In this document: piece by piece, positions 12,113 to 23,880 of the stretch
Layout of the letters: each line of letters starts with the position of its first letter
How positions within the stretch are numbered: position 1 is the stretch's first letter
Assembly (NCBI GenBank): GCA_022225965.2
Contig: JAKJXP020000021.1
Coordinates: 124,001-188,000, forward strand
DNA length: 64,000 nt
Origin: Diatrype stigma
Taxonomy: Eukaryota; Ascomycota; Sordariomycetes; Xylariales; Diatrypaceae
Reading direction: 5' to 3'
Notes under the pieces: generated by a model
What the model was told of the DNA's origin: nothing
The model's database searches: none
The model's input: only the letters and a program-made list of their open reading frames with translations
Position numbers and translations under genes: made by a program

Positions 12113-13961
12113 GTAGGGAATGCAACTGGCTGAGGTCAGTACTAAGTAGTGCTACCTGTTACCACAATCGAATTATCCAGGATACGAAGAGGGCGCGGTA
12201 AACCATCACGGCAACACGACAAGTAGAATACTCAGACTCGTCCCAGAGATCAGGCTTTGGCTACTCAAATACTCTGCTCTTCCATTGGCTTTTCTCCTTC
12301 TTTTCTTCAATGTTAGCAAGGTAGGTTTCAACTCCCCGCAGTAGCTTAGAGCCGGTAAGCGATGCCAAGTACCTCTATAGGAGCAACGACTGACATTGTC
12401 TTGTAACAGGCGACAGCATTCATAGGGAAACGGACGCTTAGAATATAGGAAGTTGAATTTCGGCATTCATCAAGGGGACTATTGTTCAAGGTTTTATTGT
12501 TTTTTTGGTACCGAGAAGAGCATAACACCGTGCAGCATAGTTGAGATGAGCTACCTTTCTGTTAGACTAGGGGTGGAAGGGCGTATGTTTCGGACTTCCC
12601 ATGCGGAAGAAAAAGGTATTTGCTTGTTATTGTTAGTAGGCACAAGGTCTTCTCATGAAGATCAGTGCGGGAGCATAACGTGCAAATGGATGCGACTTCG
12701 GTCTTTGGCCGAGATGATACCAACATGTGCCTGCCATGTGGTACAAACTAACTTCAACAAGCATCACACACAGCTGCTGTCGAACCCCTGAATGACTTAT
12801 TGAGCTAGAGGATCGACAGGGGTCTTTTTGTTATTCAACCAAGTGAATATACGTTGGGAGATTTGATAACCGTGACCTAGTCCCTAATAGCCTGGGAAGG
12901 TCGCTTCCTGTAGATGGCATCTTCGCAGTCTTCTTTATAATGTTGCATGTTACTACCTGGGGGTTTTATCCTAGAAGTCTGTGGTGCTGAGCTTGTATGT
13001 AAGTTGTAGCGCACGGGCCATATACTCGATGACCTAATAGTGCCTTTGGTTACACCTGCTTAGCGTATCAGCCGTGAATCTTTAACGGCAGGCCGCAGCA
13101 GGCATCCCCATGTACCACTACTTTCAAGGTTCACCCACGTACTCAGTCTCGTCAGGTACTGCATGTATCGCGCTTATCGCTTAGGTACTCAGTGCTGCTT
13201 ATCGTCCTTATCGAGCTCACAATTAGGCTGCAGTAGGTACCTACCTAGCCTACAGTGCCTGGTTGTGAACAGGAACGGCAATCGCGTCCCTCATCTGTAA
13301 CCCATCCAATCAACGTCAATAAACCAATGGAAGGCAGCTAATCAGACGCGCTTGCGACATCTTCACTTGCACTCAGAAATCCGAAGTCAAAAATCCGAAA
13401 TTGGGCGTCTTCACGTGTATGGGTCCTTCCAGTTCCCATTCCATCGATGAAGCATTTCCAGTATCCCCAATATCCCCAACACCAGGGCTGAGCAGATTCC
13501 AAGGGCATCCCTCAAGGAACACGTCCTGCTCTACATTTCCTGGTCTGGATTTTCATTCTCATTCTTTGCGCTAGCGTTGCGCTTGCGATCAGTAAATACC
13601 CAGTGACAAAACCAACAACGTGCCTACCATTTCAGACATTGCCGTCGCCTTTTTCTTGCGACCCGACCGATAGCCTAAGTTCCCAAGTCGGCACCACCTT
13701 GCGATCACCTCACGCCAAGCTTGTTGTCAATATCCAACAGGAATCTTCAATCAACAATACATTCTAATTTTCTGGCAACCCATCCATCTGAAGCTACGGT
13801 TTCGTCCCATCACACTCATCATTAGACGTCTTTCCAATTTGGCACTTCCAAGCCGTCACTCTCCCACCTGACACAGGCACAACCTTGAAAGGCATCATCT
13901 CATCACCTCCACATTGTACCTTGTATCCATAAAAATCAGGAGGAGAGCAAAATGTGTCCAA
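12113..13961. other. Intergenic region upstream of Myb gene
   Basis: No gene recognised. A short palindrome-rich motif GTAGGTACCTAC lies near 13232. The last 500 bases are C/T-rich, as expected of the leader and promoter of the following gene. Confidence 0.55.
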
Positions 13962-16900
13962 ATGGGGAATCAAAGTAGTCAACTAGAGAAGCCTGATTCC
14001 CTAGACCAATCCGAGCACGCCGCGCAAGCTAATTATATTCGCGGTGCCAGCGACAACGACGACGCCAACGCCAGCCAGAAATCCCACGATACCGACACCC
14101 AACCATACCTCAACCCTTCAGGCTTTGCTGAGGGGTTTGCCTTCTCTAGCCAAGCCCCGCAATCAACCAATCCTCTAGCTCAATTACCGCGCCGTCGCAA
14201 TTCATACCCTAAACCGGACCCTGATGCTGACACTGACGCCAACACTAGCAACTCTGCTCATCCTAAGAGTCCTATATACAATTTTCAGGGTAGTAGATCT
14301 TCATTAGATGCTGGAGATACACGAGACAGCTCCGGACAATTCCAGCCTCGTCAATCACGGACATCCAAGAAGCAGCGACGAACTCGGAAGCATTCAAGTC
14401 CCACCTCAGAGACTCACCCCCCTGAACCAAAGATGACCTCGTTCATATCGCCGACCCACGACTTGGGATCTCCTTCCTTGGGCACATATTCACAGGAGGA
14501 AACAGGCAGCCAAGTGGACCAGCCAGATACCTTCAATCACCTACCAGTACCATCTTCAGAGAAGTCAGCCAAACGTGGAAGAAAGGGGAAAAAGAAACAG
14601 CAGAGAGCACAAATGGATGTAACCCAGATGTTTGAGGCCGACCCTACCTACAGCCAGTATCCACCCATCGAGAATCCCGAATACTCCCTACCTGAGTATG
14701 ACAGTATCCCACAGACTTCACAGGCGGAATTTGAAGAGCCTAAGTCTAAGAAGCGAAAGCGAAAATCCAAGCACCGTGATGCAGCACAGGATCAGACCCA
14801 CCTTGACCACAGTTATGACGTCGAAACTGGTCTTGATCCGTTGTCTACCCAGGCTGACGATCTGGCCGCACCTGCCTCACTCACCAATGATCCCGTTGAT
14901 TTCATTGATCCAGCATTGACGATAGGTACCCCTAGCCAAAAGCGCAAGTCGAAGGATCAGGGCAAAAAGGGGCGCAAAAAGCGAAAGCAGGATCATGGTG
15001 TTCGCAGTGACTCTCAAGATGGCCTGGATGGAATTGATCAAGAGGGAATTGACCAAGAGGATCATGACTACAACATGGACGAAGTCATGGGTGACGTTGC
15101 AGAACTCGTGGAACCGACCCCACAGCTGAAGAAAGGGGTGGCTGCAGATAACTCGCCATCTACCGAGAACTCGTTTGGGAATGTGGCTCAGAGCCTCTAT
15201 GCCGATCATGTGAGAAGTCAGAATCCTGAATCCAGCCCACTCGACTTTTCAGGCGATGCGTTACGTGAACAGCACAATGACAACGAGCTTTCTAACATGG
15301 ACTCCGGTATAAAGCCGGATGAGGATTTCGGCGAGGATTCCGATGTGGAACCTGCCGAGGACAACGGTGATATGAAGATTGACAACCACAGCGAAAGTTC
15401 AGAGGGTGATGTCAACTCCCCCGAAGCTTCTGCTAGCGAGGATTCGGATGATGGGATCACTAAGTATGAGACAAAATCGGATTCATCTCACGCCCCGGAC
15501 TATAGCCAGCATTCTGAAGAATTAGGTTTGGATGGTTTAGCGGATACGGATGGCAACGATGCTCTGGACGATCACGGTTATGGCTCTGAGAAAGCTCTGT
15601 CTAGCGTCGTACCTGATGATCAGATCGAAGTGCCCTCATCAGTGCCTGTTCAAAGTGAAGAATTGCCCGCTGCGGATCCAGCTCCACAAAACAAACCAAG
15701 CAGCGGACGACGAAAGAGGGCGCCCAAGTCATCATTACAGGATCAAGCTGCAGAAGAAAATGTTGGAAGCGTTGCTGAATCTCCTTCACCGATTGCCACA
15801 GCTGCATCACGTCAGGCCAAGCGCAGGGGACGTCCCCGCAAGCAAGCACAAACGGAGAGCCACGAAACGATCGCTGGTCCATCGAATCCCGCGCCTAAAG
15901 AAACCCCTAAGCAGCCTAAAATCACATCCTTGCTGAGAGGAGGACCGCCAGCTTCAGCAAAGCACGCTACTCCAGCACCTAAATCCGAACACTCCGAGAA
16001 GGGTGATAAAATGGCTAAGGGGGTCTTCAGCCAATTTGAACTTCGCAACATAGATGAAGCGGTAGATCGATGGGCCAAAAGACATAACATGACCGACTTT
16101 GCCAGAAATGAACTAATCCACGGCAACCCCAGGACGGTCAACTCAACGGAGTTCTGGGACAGTGTTCATGCTACCTGTCCCAACCGCTTGCGACAGAAGG
16201 TGATCAACCAATGCAGACGCAAGTACCACAACTTCGTAGCTCGGGGAACTTGGACGCCAGAGCAAAACGACGAACTTGCCGAAATGTACGAGCTGCATGG
16301 CAACAAGTATACTGTCATTGGAAAACTCATCAATCGGCACCCCGAGGACGTACGAGACCGTGTCCGGAACTACATCATTTGTGGAAATAATATGCGCAAG
16401 AATGCTTGGTCTCACGAGGAAGAAAGTCAACTCATTGATATTGTCAATGAGGCTATCGAGCACATCAAGAACCTGCAGCGTAACGGCCAATGTTCTGCGG
16501 ATTCTCGACCTGATGATCTAGTTGACTGGCAGCTAGTGAGCGAAAAGATGAATCACACGCGCAGTCGCCTCCAGTGCATCAATAAGTGGAAGTTGATCAG
16601 GTCTCAATTGGAGGGCAAGAGCATAGATGGAGGCGATGTCCTATCGGTCGATGAACTCATCGATAAGGCACGAACAGAAGCCGACGCAATGTCAAGCCGG
16701 GAACGGTATAAGCTGGCAAAAGCCGTCCTGGACTGTGGTGCAAGTGCCGAGAGTCGAATTCCTTGGGCAAAGGTTCGTGCGCAGCGCATAGGATTCACCA
16801 GCTCCGGTAAACGTCTGTCACGCCCAACCTTGATGATTGCGTGGCACAGGTTAAAGCTCACCAACCCTGACTGGAGAACATTAACTATCCCGGAGGTCGC

Positions 16901-17480
16901 GAAACAACTATGTGCCGAGTATAAGAGTACGGAGACTCTCGAATATGCCAGCCTCGAGTCTGCCCAGCTTGACGCAGAGCGCAAGGACATGGAACACAAG
17001 TTCAACAAACTTCTGAAAAGTCCCGGCACCAATAAAACGTCAAATGCGAAGACCCCGTTTCATGCCGTTAACTCGGATGATGAGGAGTCGGGCACTAACC
17101 AATCCGAAGACGTTGGCAGCAATAGTGACCGCGCCGGCAGCACAGATCTTGGGTTTGACACCGACATTGCTAAGCACAGCTTAGATGAAGCTTTGGAGGC
17201 CGAGGCCGAGGATTCTGAACCAGTGGTAAAGCCGAAGAAGTCGCGAAACAGTCGAAATAACAAAGTGGTAGCAAAGGACTCCAAGTCTAATGATGTTACA
17301 CCTAGCAAGAAGTCTGGCAAGGTAGAGGGGACTCCTGCTAATTCCGCGAAGAGGATACTGGCTCGTCGCAAGGCAAACAGGCCAAAACGTCCGCAGCTAC
17401 CTGCCGCCGATTCGGATGAGCAAAGCAGCGACACCAACGCCAGCGATGTGGAAAGCATTCCAGCCCGCCGACCAGACTAG
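13962..17480 (+). CDS. Myb/SANT DNA-binding protein, Reb1/TTF1-like, with AT-hook
   Basis: Intronless frame of 1172 residues. The start is the ATG at 13962 (MGNQSSQ...); the frame is open further upstream but without an ATG. Residues 1-680 are hydrophilic, low in complexity and rich in Ser, Asp and Lys/Arg patches (KSKKRKRKSKHR; KRGRKGKKK), and include an AT-hook KRRGRPRKQ near 620. A tandem Myb region follows: a diverged repeat at about 690-756 (FSQFELRNIDEAVDRWAK), a clear repeat GTWTPEQNDELAEMYELHG (about 762) with RHPEDVRDRVRNYI, then NAWSHEEESQLIDIV (about 813) ending in RLQCINKWKLIRSQ. This arrangement is that of Reb1 / RNA polymerase I termination factor TTF1, so nuclear or nucleolar binding to defined sites is likely. 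The C-terminus is acidic, then basic. Target sites are not known from the sequence. Confidence 0.85.
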   Translation: MGNQSSQLEKPDSLDQSEHAAQANYIRGASDNDDANASQKSHDTDTQPYLNPSGFAEGFAFSSQAPQSTNPLAQLPRRRNSYPKPDPDADTDANTSNSAHPKSPIYNFQGSRSSLDAGDTRDSSGQFQPRQSRTSKKQRRTRKHSSPTSETHPPEPKMTSFISPTHDLGSPSLGTYSQEETGSQVDQPDTFNHLPVPSSEKSAKRGRKGKKKQQRAQMDVTQMFEADPTYSQYPPIENPEYSLPEYDSIPQTSQAEFEEPKSKKRKRKSKHRDAAQDQTHLDHSYDVETGLDPLSTQADDLAAPASLTNDPVDFIDPALTIGTPSQKRKSKDQGKKGRKKRKQDHGVRSDSQDGLDGIDQEGIDQEDHDYNMDEVMGDVAELVEPTPQLKKGVAADNSPSTENSFGNVAQSLYADHVRSQNPESSPLDFSGDALREQHNDNELSNMDSGIKPDEDFGEDSDVEPAEDNGDMKIDNHSESSEGDVNSPEASASEDSDDGITKYETKSDSSHAPDYSQHSEELGLDGLADTDGNDALDDHGYGSEKALSSVVPDDQIEVPSSVPVQSEELPAADPAPQNKPSSGRRKRAPKSSLQDQAAEENVGSVAESPSPIATAASRQAKRRGRPRKQAQTESHETIAGPSNPAPKETPKQPKITSLLRGGPPASAKHATPAPKSEHSEKGDKMAKGVFSQFELRNIDEAVDRWAKRHNMTDFARNELIHGNPRTVNSTEFWDSVHATCPNRLRQKVINQCRRKYHNFVARGTWTPEQNDELAEMYELHGNKYTVIGKLINRHPEDVRDRVRNYIICGNNMRKNAWSHEEESQLIDIVNEAIEHIKNLQRNGQCSADSRPDDLVDWQLVSEKMNHTRSRLQCINKWKLIRSQLEGKSIDGGDVLSVDELIDKARTEADAMSSRERYKLAKAVLDCGASAESRIPWAKVRAQRIGFTSSGKRLSRPTLMIAWHRLKLTNPDWRTLTIPEVAKQLCAEYKSTETLEYASLESAQLDAERKDMEHKFNKLLKSPGTNKTSNAKTPFHAVNSDDEESGTNQSEDVGSNSDRAGSTDLGFDTDIAKHSLDEALEAEAEDSEPVVKPKKSRNSRNNKVVAKDSKSNDVTPSKKSGKVEGTPANSAKRILARRKANRPKRPQLPAADSDEQSSDTNASDVESIPARRPD

Positions 17481-18483
17481 ATGCACCACGGATGACACAC
17501 CCATCGGGCTAGCGCAACGCCCTGCCTAATTACCACTGTGTCTACATTAAGAGTACACATTCGTCGTCGAATAACGGGTCTTCCGTGACCGAGGGACCCT
17601 TCGCTGTATCGTGTACGCGCTTTGGTCATTCTCTTTCGCGCGATCATTCCCCAGGGAACCAATGATATACTTATACCGTGGCATCCCCCTTTACTATCAA
17701 GGATGGTCTGCAGCAATATACACTCCATGAGGCAATTGGTCTCCGTGGGTTTCGCAATCGACTTCAAGGAGATCTCGCATGACGCGGAACACCATCGCAA
17801 CTTGAATTATAGATCAGAATGATCTCTTCGCCAATTTGAACACCTACGATCCTGGTCACGAGTTGCTACTGTCCCACTTACTCCCAGGACTATAACCATT
17901 CTTAGTATGGAGCATTGTCATGAGACAAATATTACCGACTCCGCCCCGAATTGTATTTCAACATTGACGACGGAACCTGTTTTCCCCCGTGCCCTCACAA
18001 TCGCAATTCTTCCATCTCGTAGGAGTTACTCTGGCCACCGACATCACTACGGTGTGGTGTTTACAGGAGGCCACGTCATTCTCATCTTAACATGGGCAGT
18101 ACAGCACATATGGCGATTATGTCAACAACAGTGACTGCAATCTTCTGGTAGGAGATAACTTCCCACTTTGGTCTCGAGGATCATATCCTAAGTCGATGGA
18201 TATTTCTGGTACACTGCATCTCGCCACACCCTCGCAACGTGTCTTGGTTGCATAAAATCGACGGTTTTTGGCAAGTCTTGGAAGGGATGTTGTAGACGAA
18301 GAACTGACGAACGTTCGAGATACCCCTGCCTCCTTGTTCTACTGTATATATATTACATGCGTGCGCGGTACATATAGCAAGGTGGTTTTACCCGCCTCGT
18401 CTGCCGGAGAGCTGATGTGGAGACGAGGCCGGATCCGATAATTATCAACATGTTGAATTAGATTTGCTAGATGCCAAGATGAT

Positions 18484-18503
18484 GGCGCCTCCATGGAGGC
18501 GCC
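18484..18503. repeat. Perfect 20-base palindrome
   Basis: GGCGCCTCCATGGAGGCGCC equals its own reverse complement; the bases on either side do not extend it. It lies about 1 kb after the Myb gene stop codon. It could be a dimeric-regulator site or a cruciform; function unknown. Confidence 0.9.
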
Positions 18504-19801
18504 TTTGATTCTTGAAGATTGCCTTTAGGTCGTGTAATCACTGAAAACCCCGGCATATATACCCCCTTACATCACTCACACACTGGCTTGGCACCTATCA
18601 GGAGTTTTGTAATCGTCCATCTGGTGATCTACTCTTGAACCCTAACTTGCGATTGATATCCAGTGTAGCCGCTGACGTAGTAATGACTTGGCAACTTCAC
18701 TGCGTTGCCGTTTTGTGCCCGGAGCGATAGAACAGGTGCTGGGTCAGAGGAAGGAGAGGAGGGGGAGGGGAACATGATACCTCTCAACCTATGGAATACA
18801 GGGAAGTAAACAGCTGTTGATATAGCTGTAGAGCCCTTTACTTATAGATAAATCAGTTCCATGCAGATACTATATTATCTCCCGACACTAAGTGAACAAC
18901 GAAACTGCTCCGCGGAGTGAGCATAGAACGACTAATTTGACCTTAACCTAATATTCAATGGGGTGCCCCCTTTTTTTCTTCTTTTCCACAGGGAACGACA
19001 CTGATATTCGTCTACCTTGATTGCACGACAAGTAGGTTGTGGTGGTGATGATGGTAGCATGCTCGCTGTCTCGCCCATTCCCACCCAGAATACTTATGCC
19101 CAGTATTATAGCAACTAAAAGAGACGACATAACGACAGATATCATGACAAACGTATCCCAAAGCGAAGAAGAGGACCGAGGCAACATGAACGAAACACTT
19201 TCGATCCTGGTCGAAAGGCGGGGCCCCAGAAGCCCCCAAATACTTTTATTCTCATGCCGCGACTCCTTTGCAAGCTGCCGACGCTGCTGCTGCTGCTACC
19301 ATCACCACCAGAAGGCCTGTAGTACCTGGTACTCCAGGATACAACTCCAACCCCCAACTCCCACTAATTCCTCATCTACCTATCTCGCCCCTTTATCTCT
19401 AGCTAGCAACATCTGCCACCGCCACCCATCAATGAACGCCCCCCGGAACCGCCAACGCACCGCAACGCACCGCACCGCTGCCCAACCATGTGTCTGGTAT
19501 CTTGAACGTAATTTGTATATCTGTATGTCTGTATGGTATGTATTGTGTATATATGCAGAAACGTTGTATCCGTTGAGTGGCGCAGGAAGGTCAAGAAGGA
19601 GGGGAGGGGAGGAGGGAGGGTAGGGAAGCCCCCCCAAAAATATAAAACTGGGAAAACCGATATAGGCAGCCAACAACCAACGCCGATGTAGATACGTGAT
19701 GCGGAAAAAGCGGGAGTTTCCCATTTCGAATGATCATGAAAAAATGGCCCCCGCTGAAGACCCGGGGAAAAAGCCTGATAGCAACGAGAAACCTGCCCAC
19801 G

Positions 19802-19838
19802 CCCCCTTCCCCATTCCCATCCCCGTCCCCGTCCCCGA
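19802..19838 (-). repeat. C-rich tract, G-quadruplex motif on minus strand
   Basis: The plus strand has runs of four or five C separated by two or three bases (CCCCGTCCCCGTCCCC). The minus strand therefore reads as several GGGG runs with short loops. It lies downstream of the minus-strand Zn2Cys6 gene. Confidence 0.6.
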
Positions 19839-20553
19839 CCTCGTCCCGTCTTGTCCCGTCCCGCCTCGTCGCACCGCGCCGCGCAGCGCCACGCCGTTCG
19901 TCCGAACCTGTTGAAGATTGAAAATGAATTCCCCAAATCCGATGTGTCCCGGTCGCCGGTCGTCCTTTATCAAAACCGTTTTGCAGAGGCGGAAAGAAAG
20001 AGACAAGAGACCGAACGCCAAATGCAATAACACCCGGAAAGAACGCTGTCATTGTTGGTCTGCACTCTAGTCTGCAGACCCTTGCTCCGCCCGTCCGTCC
20101 GAACCCCCTCATCCCTTCACCCCCACCCCCCCTCCTTGACCTCTTTCTTCCCCTGACTTCTTGACATCTCCAGCAACGTAGCAGAATCTGCACATCGCCA
20201 TGTTGTATATCGGTCGGAAAGTCGATGGCGCGAGCTCTCGTGTTGGGTATTGTGTGTATGTAGAGTAGATGCGTGTTGATGTGTATTCATAATTGCATAG
20301 CGGATATACTATGCGACATATCCGTAGAGTGTTGTTAGATATATATGTGGCACCAATCGAAGGCTGATTTCCAGGGATCTCGACGCCTGAAGAATATATC
20401 ATACGTGGCTTGGTTAGATAGATGGGTTTATTTCGTTCTCCCCGGGAAGGACCACCGCTGCAGCCCTAACAGGAGAAGGGAAGGAGAGCCTCACGCCGCG
20501 CCTGGCATCCCTTTGCCCCCTTACTTTTTCTCACTTGAACCCCCTATCTTACG

Positions 20554-23053
20554 CTACGCGCACGAGAAGTCGAGGCCGAGGCTCTTGGCGACGCCCTGCC
20601 AGTCCCAGACGCGGACCCACTCGCCGCGCTCCATGAGGCGCCAGACCTCGTCGAGCAGCTCGCGGACGAGCTCGCAGTTGCGCAGGCCCGTGTAGCCGCG
20701 CACGGCGCGGATGGCGGCGCGGACCTTCTGGCGCTGCGCCGGCGCGAAGCACGCGCACCCGATGATCAGGCACGGCACCAGCAGCAGCGTCTGCACCGAG
20801 TCCCCCGGCTTGAACGACTCCATGATCGCCAGGCACTCGTCCACCGCCAGCGTGATCTGGTGGTCGTGGTGCGGCGGGTACCGGATCGGCGGGGGCGAGT
20901 CGGCCCGGGCCGACGGCGTGGACCCGCCGCGGCCCCTGTCGTTCTCGTCGTCGTCGTCGTCGTCGATGTCATCGTCGATGTCGTCATCGTCGTCCTCGTC
21001 GTGATGGTGGCTGCTGGTGGGCCGTTCGGTCGGCGGGGTCTGGATCGCGTGTTGTTGCTGTTGCGCTCGCTGTTGCCGCTGTTGCAGTTGCAGCTGGTGC
21101 TGGGAGTGGGGCCGCGGTTGCGGGATCGAAGACCGGGATAGGGAGCTGGCGGACGAGAGGCTCTCGATCGAGCTGCTCAGACTCAGGAGCGACGGCGGTG
21201 CTGGCGACGATATGGACGGCGGGTATATGGTCCTGTACAAGTATACCCACACCATCTGCTTGTAAAGGAGACCGACCCGGTCGCGGCTATCCCCTGGCGG
21301 CCAATGGGGCTGCCAGTCCCGAATCGCGGCATCGATCTCAGCTGCTCTATACAGCGAAGTGTAATCCACGACCGGGTCGTTCCCGGCGTTGATATTGGCC
21401 CGTATGGCGTTCCGTATGGTCGTGATCTGGCACAGGTAGTGCAACAAGCCATCGGCCACGCCTATCAGCCGCGGGGGCTCGATCGGTAGCCAGGGCGTCC
21501 AGTCCTCTAGCGCCAGTCGAGGGCCATCCGTGCCTGGCAGCCCTGGGTAATGTATCAACTCGTCGACGAAGACGCGGTATTGGAAGAATTCGGTGATGAA
21601 GACGAGGAACGCCGGGTCGGTTGGCGGCTGGCTGGCCATGAGATTCTTATAGGCCTTGAGGTGGAGGCGATGCTGGCCTAGACGACAGCCTTGCGCGACA
21701 GTCTGAATCAAAATGCAGAGCATCTGCCCGTAGCGGACAGACACGTTAGAACCGCTCCCGTCGTTCTTGCTGTCGAGCTCGATATCCTCGCACAAGATCT
21801 TCATCCCTGCTGTATGGTGGAATTCGGACCGCGCTTCCAGTGATGCCGGTGTGACCCTTGTGTTCGTTTCTAATATCTTCTTACCGTACGGGGCGTCCCA
21901 GTCGATGTGATGGCTCGCCATAGAAAGGATGGAGTGCATAAGGCCACGGTGCTCGACCGCCATCTGAAGCAACATGTCCTTGAACGCGTTCTTGTGCTGG
22001 TTCTCGACCGTGAGCACGCCGCTAACGTGGTTTATGTAATGGTTGAGGAACACCATGTCCTCGGGCGTCTCTACGCCATGGAAGATCGGCTGTAACGTAA
22101 TATGTGGACGGCTATGTTTCATCCGTTGCTCTAAGATGCTCGGTTAAGGACGGACCTTTTCAAGTTTGGAGTTGTAGCCAGTACCTTCTTCCGCCTTTTC
22201 TCTCCCGCTCTTCCATATTTGTTTCTCGTGATAGCCTTCACAGACAACGGCATTCTTCTCGCAATTCATACCTCGAAGGAGTTAGACAACTTGTCTGGAT
22301 TGGCTCGGTTTCATACTCACACCGTGGTTTTGCTTCGTCACATTTCTTCTTGCGCTTACGGCAAGTGATACCTATCGAGCTCGTTAGCAGATTGGCTAAA
22401 CTGATTTTCTTCGAGGGGAGGGAATAAGGGATGATATGATTCTTGGTTGGGTTGCACAGCATTGGATTGTAATGAAGAACGCAGAATTGGAGGGGTGACT
22501 AACACCCGGTTTTTGATCGGCCCTTTGCCATCTTGTTCGTTGGGACTGGTTGTGCTATGGGATGTTTCCTTGGTCGGCCTCTTGGTCTTTTGGCTTTCGG
22601 TTGTAAAGGGATGCCGGTATCACTTTCCGGCCCCGATATCCGGGGTGCTTCCTTTATGTTGTCTATGCCAAAACTATCATCTTCAACAGGCTCTATCTTC
22701 GGGACGACCAAACCCTCGTCCGGGCCGTGGTCCCAGTGGGCGTCTTGATCTACATCCTCAACGTCCATGTCTTCACTATAGCCCGAACTCCAAGAGTCCG
22801 CGCATGAAGACGTGGCAGAATGAATCATCGGTGGGAGGGTAGCGCCGGTCATCCTATCATGTACAGGAATATCAAATTCGGTACTAATGGGAGATAGCTG
22901 GCCAGCATCCATCTTAGCAGTTGTTGCCGAAGCCGTCCATATAGGGGATTGGGGCATAGCTGCTGATGAGCTAGTCTCGGAGGCCGTGCTATGGCTGTCC
23001 GGCCAAGACGGCAGATCTCGATCATTTGGCACAATGGACATCTGGCAATCCAT
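20554..23053 (-). CDS. Zn(II)2Cys6 transcription factor with AT-hook and fungal-specific domain
   Basis: Regulator of 754 residues in four exons on the minus strand: 23053-22504, 22371-22321, 22271-22185 and 22130-20554. All introns are GT-AG (132, 49 and 54 bases), with TGCTAAC and TCTAAC branch-like motifs in the first two. Residues 154-164 form an AT-hook (KRPRGRPRKHP). The zinc cluster spans C184-C211 as CX2CX6CX6CX2CX6C, complete only after splicing. Exon 4 carries the fungal transcription factor domain of the PF11951 kind (HHTAGMKILCEDIEL; QTVAQGCRLGQHRLHLKAY). A low-complexity stretch rich in Gln, His and Asp (poly-Asp from GAC repeats, about 20940-21000) interrupts the C-terminal third. 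It is a nuclear DNA-binding regulator; targets are unknown and no linked pathway genes are evident. A GT-rich minisatellite lies 0.5-0.8 kb upstream of the start. Confidence 0.9.
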
Positions 23054-23558
23054 AGCTCGCCACCGACGAGACCATTCCTACGACGAGCAATCAGGGAACA
23101 ACCACTCTTCCAAATGGCCCTAGGAGAACAGGCAAATAAGAGGTTGATAAGTCAAGAGGAAGCGTGGAGTGGGCAGTGGTTTTGCGAGTCCTCTTCAGGT
23201 TACGGGACCAGCCGGTGACGTGGGTACCAGGCAGATGCGGAGATGGCGGCGTTGAGCTGGTACGAAACGGATACAGTTTCGAGAACGTAAACAGAACGCA
23301 AACCTCAGCTTTGACTCCCTAAGTCAGCAGATGGCTCGGGATAGAAAGAACGGGAAGGCAGTGAGCGGTAAGAGCTTAACGTGTAGTATGGGCAAGGCAG
23401 TAGTAAAAAGGCATTCCCTATTGAGGAGCAAACTGCCAACGGGATAAGAAGGGTCTGCTCAGTGAAGTGGAAGGTGGAGAAGTCTTATTTGGCTCTCTGA
23501 TAACATATCATGGGGCCGCTAGCCGGGAACATCATGACGGGGGCGGGAGATGTACATC

Positions 23559-23880
23559 AATGTGTGAGTGCGTGAGTGCGTGAGTGCGTAGGTGCGTGGG
23601 TGAGTGAGTGCGTGAGCGAGGGAGTATGTGTGTGCGTGCGTGGTGCGTGTGCGTGTGCATGTGCGTGTATGTTTATGTGTATATGTGTATATGTGTATGT
23701 TCTGTATGTGTATAGAGAGGTCTGTGTAGAGAGAGGTATGTCTGGGTATGCGTAGGTATGTTCTGTATGTGTGTACGTGTGAATGTGTGTACGAGCGTAC
23801 GAGTGTACGAGCGTGGGCGCTGTACGAAGTATGTGTACGTACGGACTCTGTGTGTATCTGTGTATGTATGTATAATATGC
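23559..23880. repeat. GT-rich degenerate minisatellite
   Basis: The tract begins with repeats of GTGAGTGC/GTGCGTGA and grades into GTGTATGT and GTACGAGC units. It is almost purine-G/pyrimidine-T on the plus strand, with alternating purine-pyrimidine dinucleotides, so Z-DNA formation is conceivable. It lies 506-827 bases upstream of the Zn2Cys6 gene start. Confidence 0.85.

Larger units (their letters stand above)
17481..20553. other. Intergenic region between Myb gene and Zn2Cys6 gene
   Basis: No gene recognised. Contents include a perfect 20-base palindrome near 18.5 kb and a C-rich, G4-prone tract near 19.8 kb, both listed separately. Several overlapping open frames at 18.9-20.2 kb come from compositionally skewed sequence and show no protein motif. 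Confidence 0.55.

Noticed and set aside
18948..20193. Several overlapping open frames of 70-200 codons
   Set aside because: The region is compositionally skewed (C/T- and G/A-rich), and the products are low in complexity with no family pattern.
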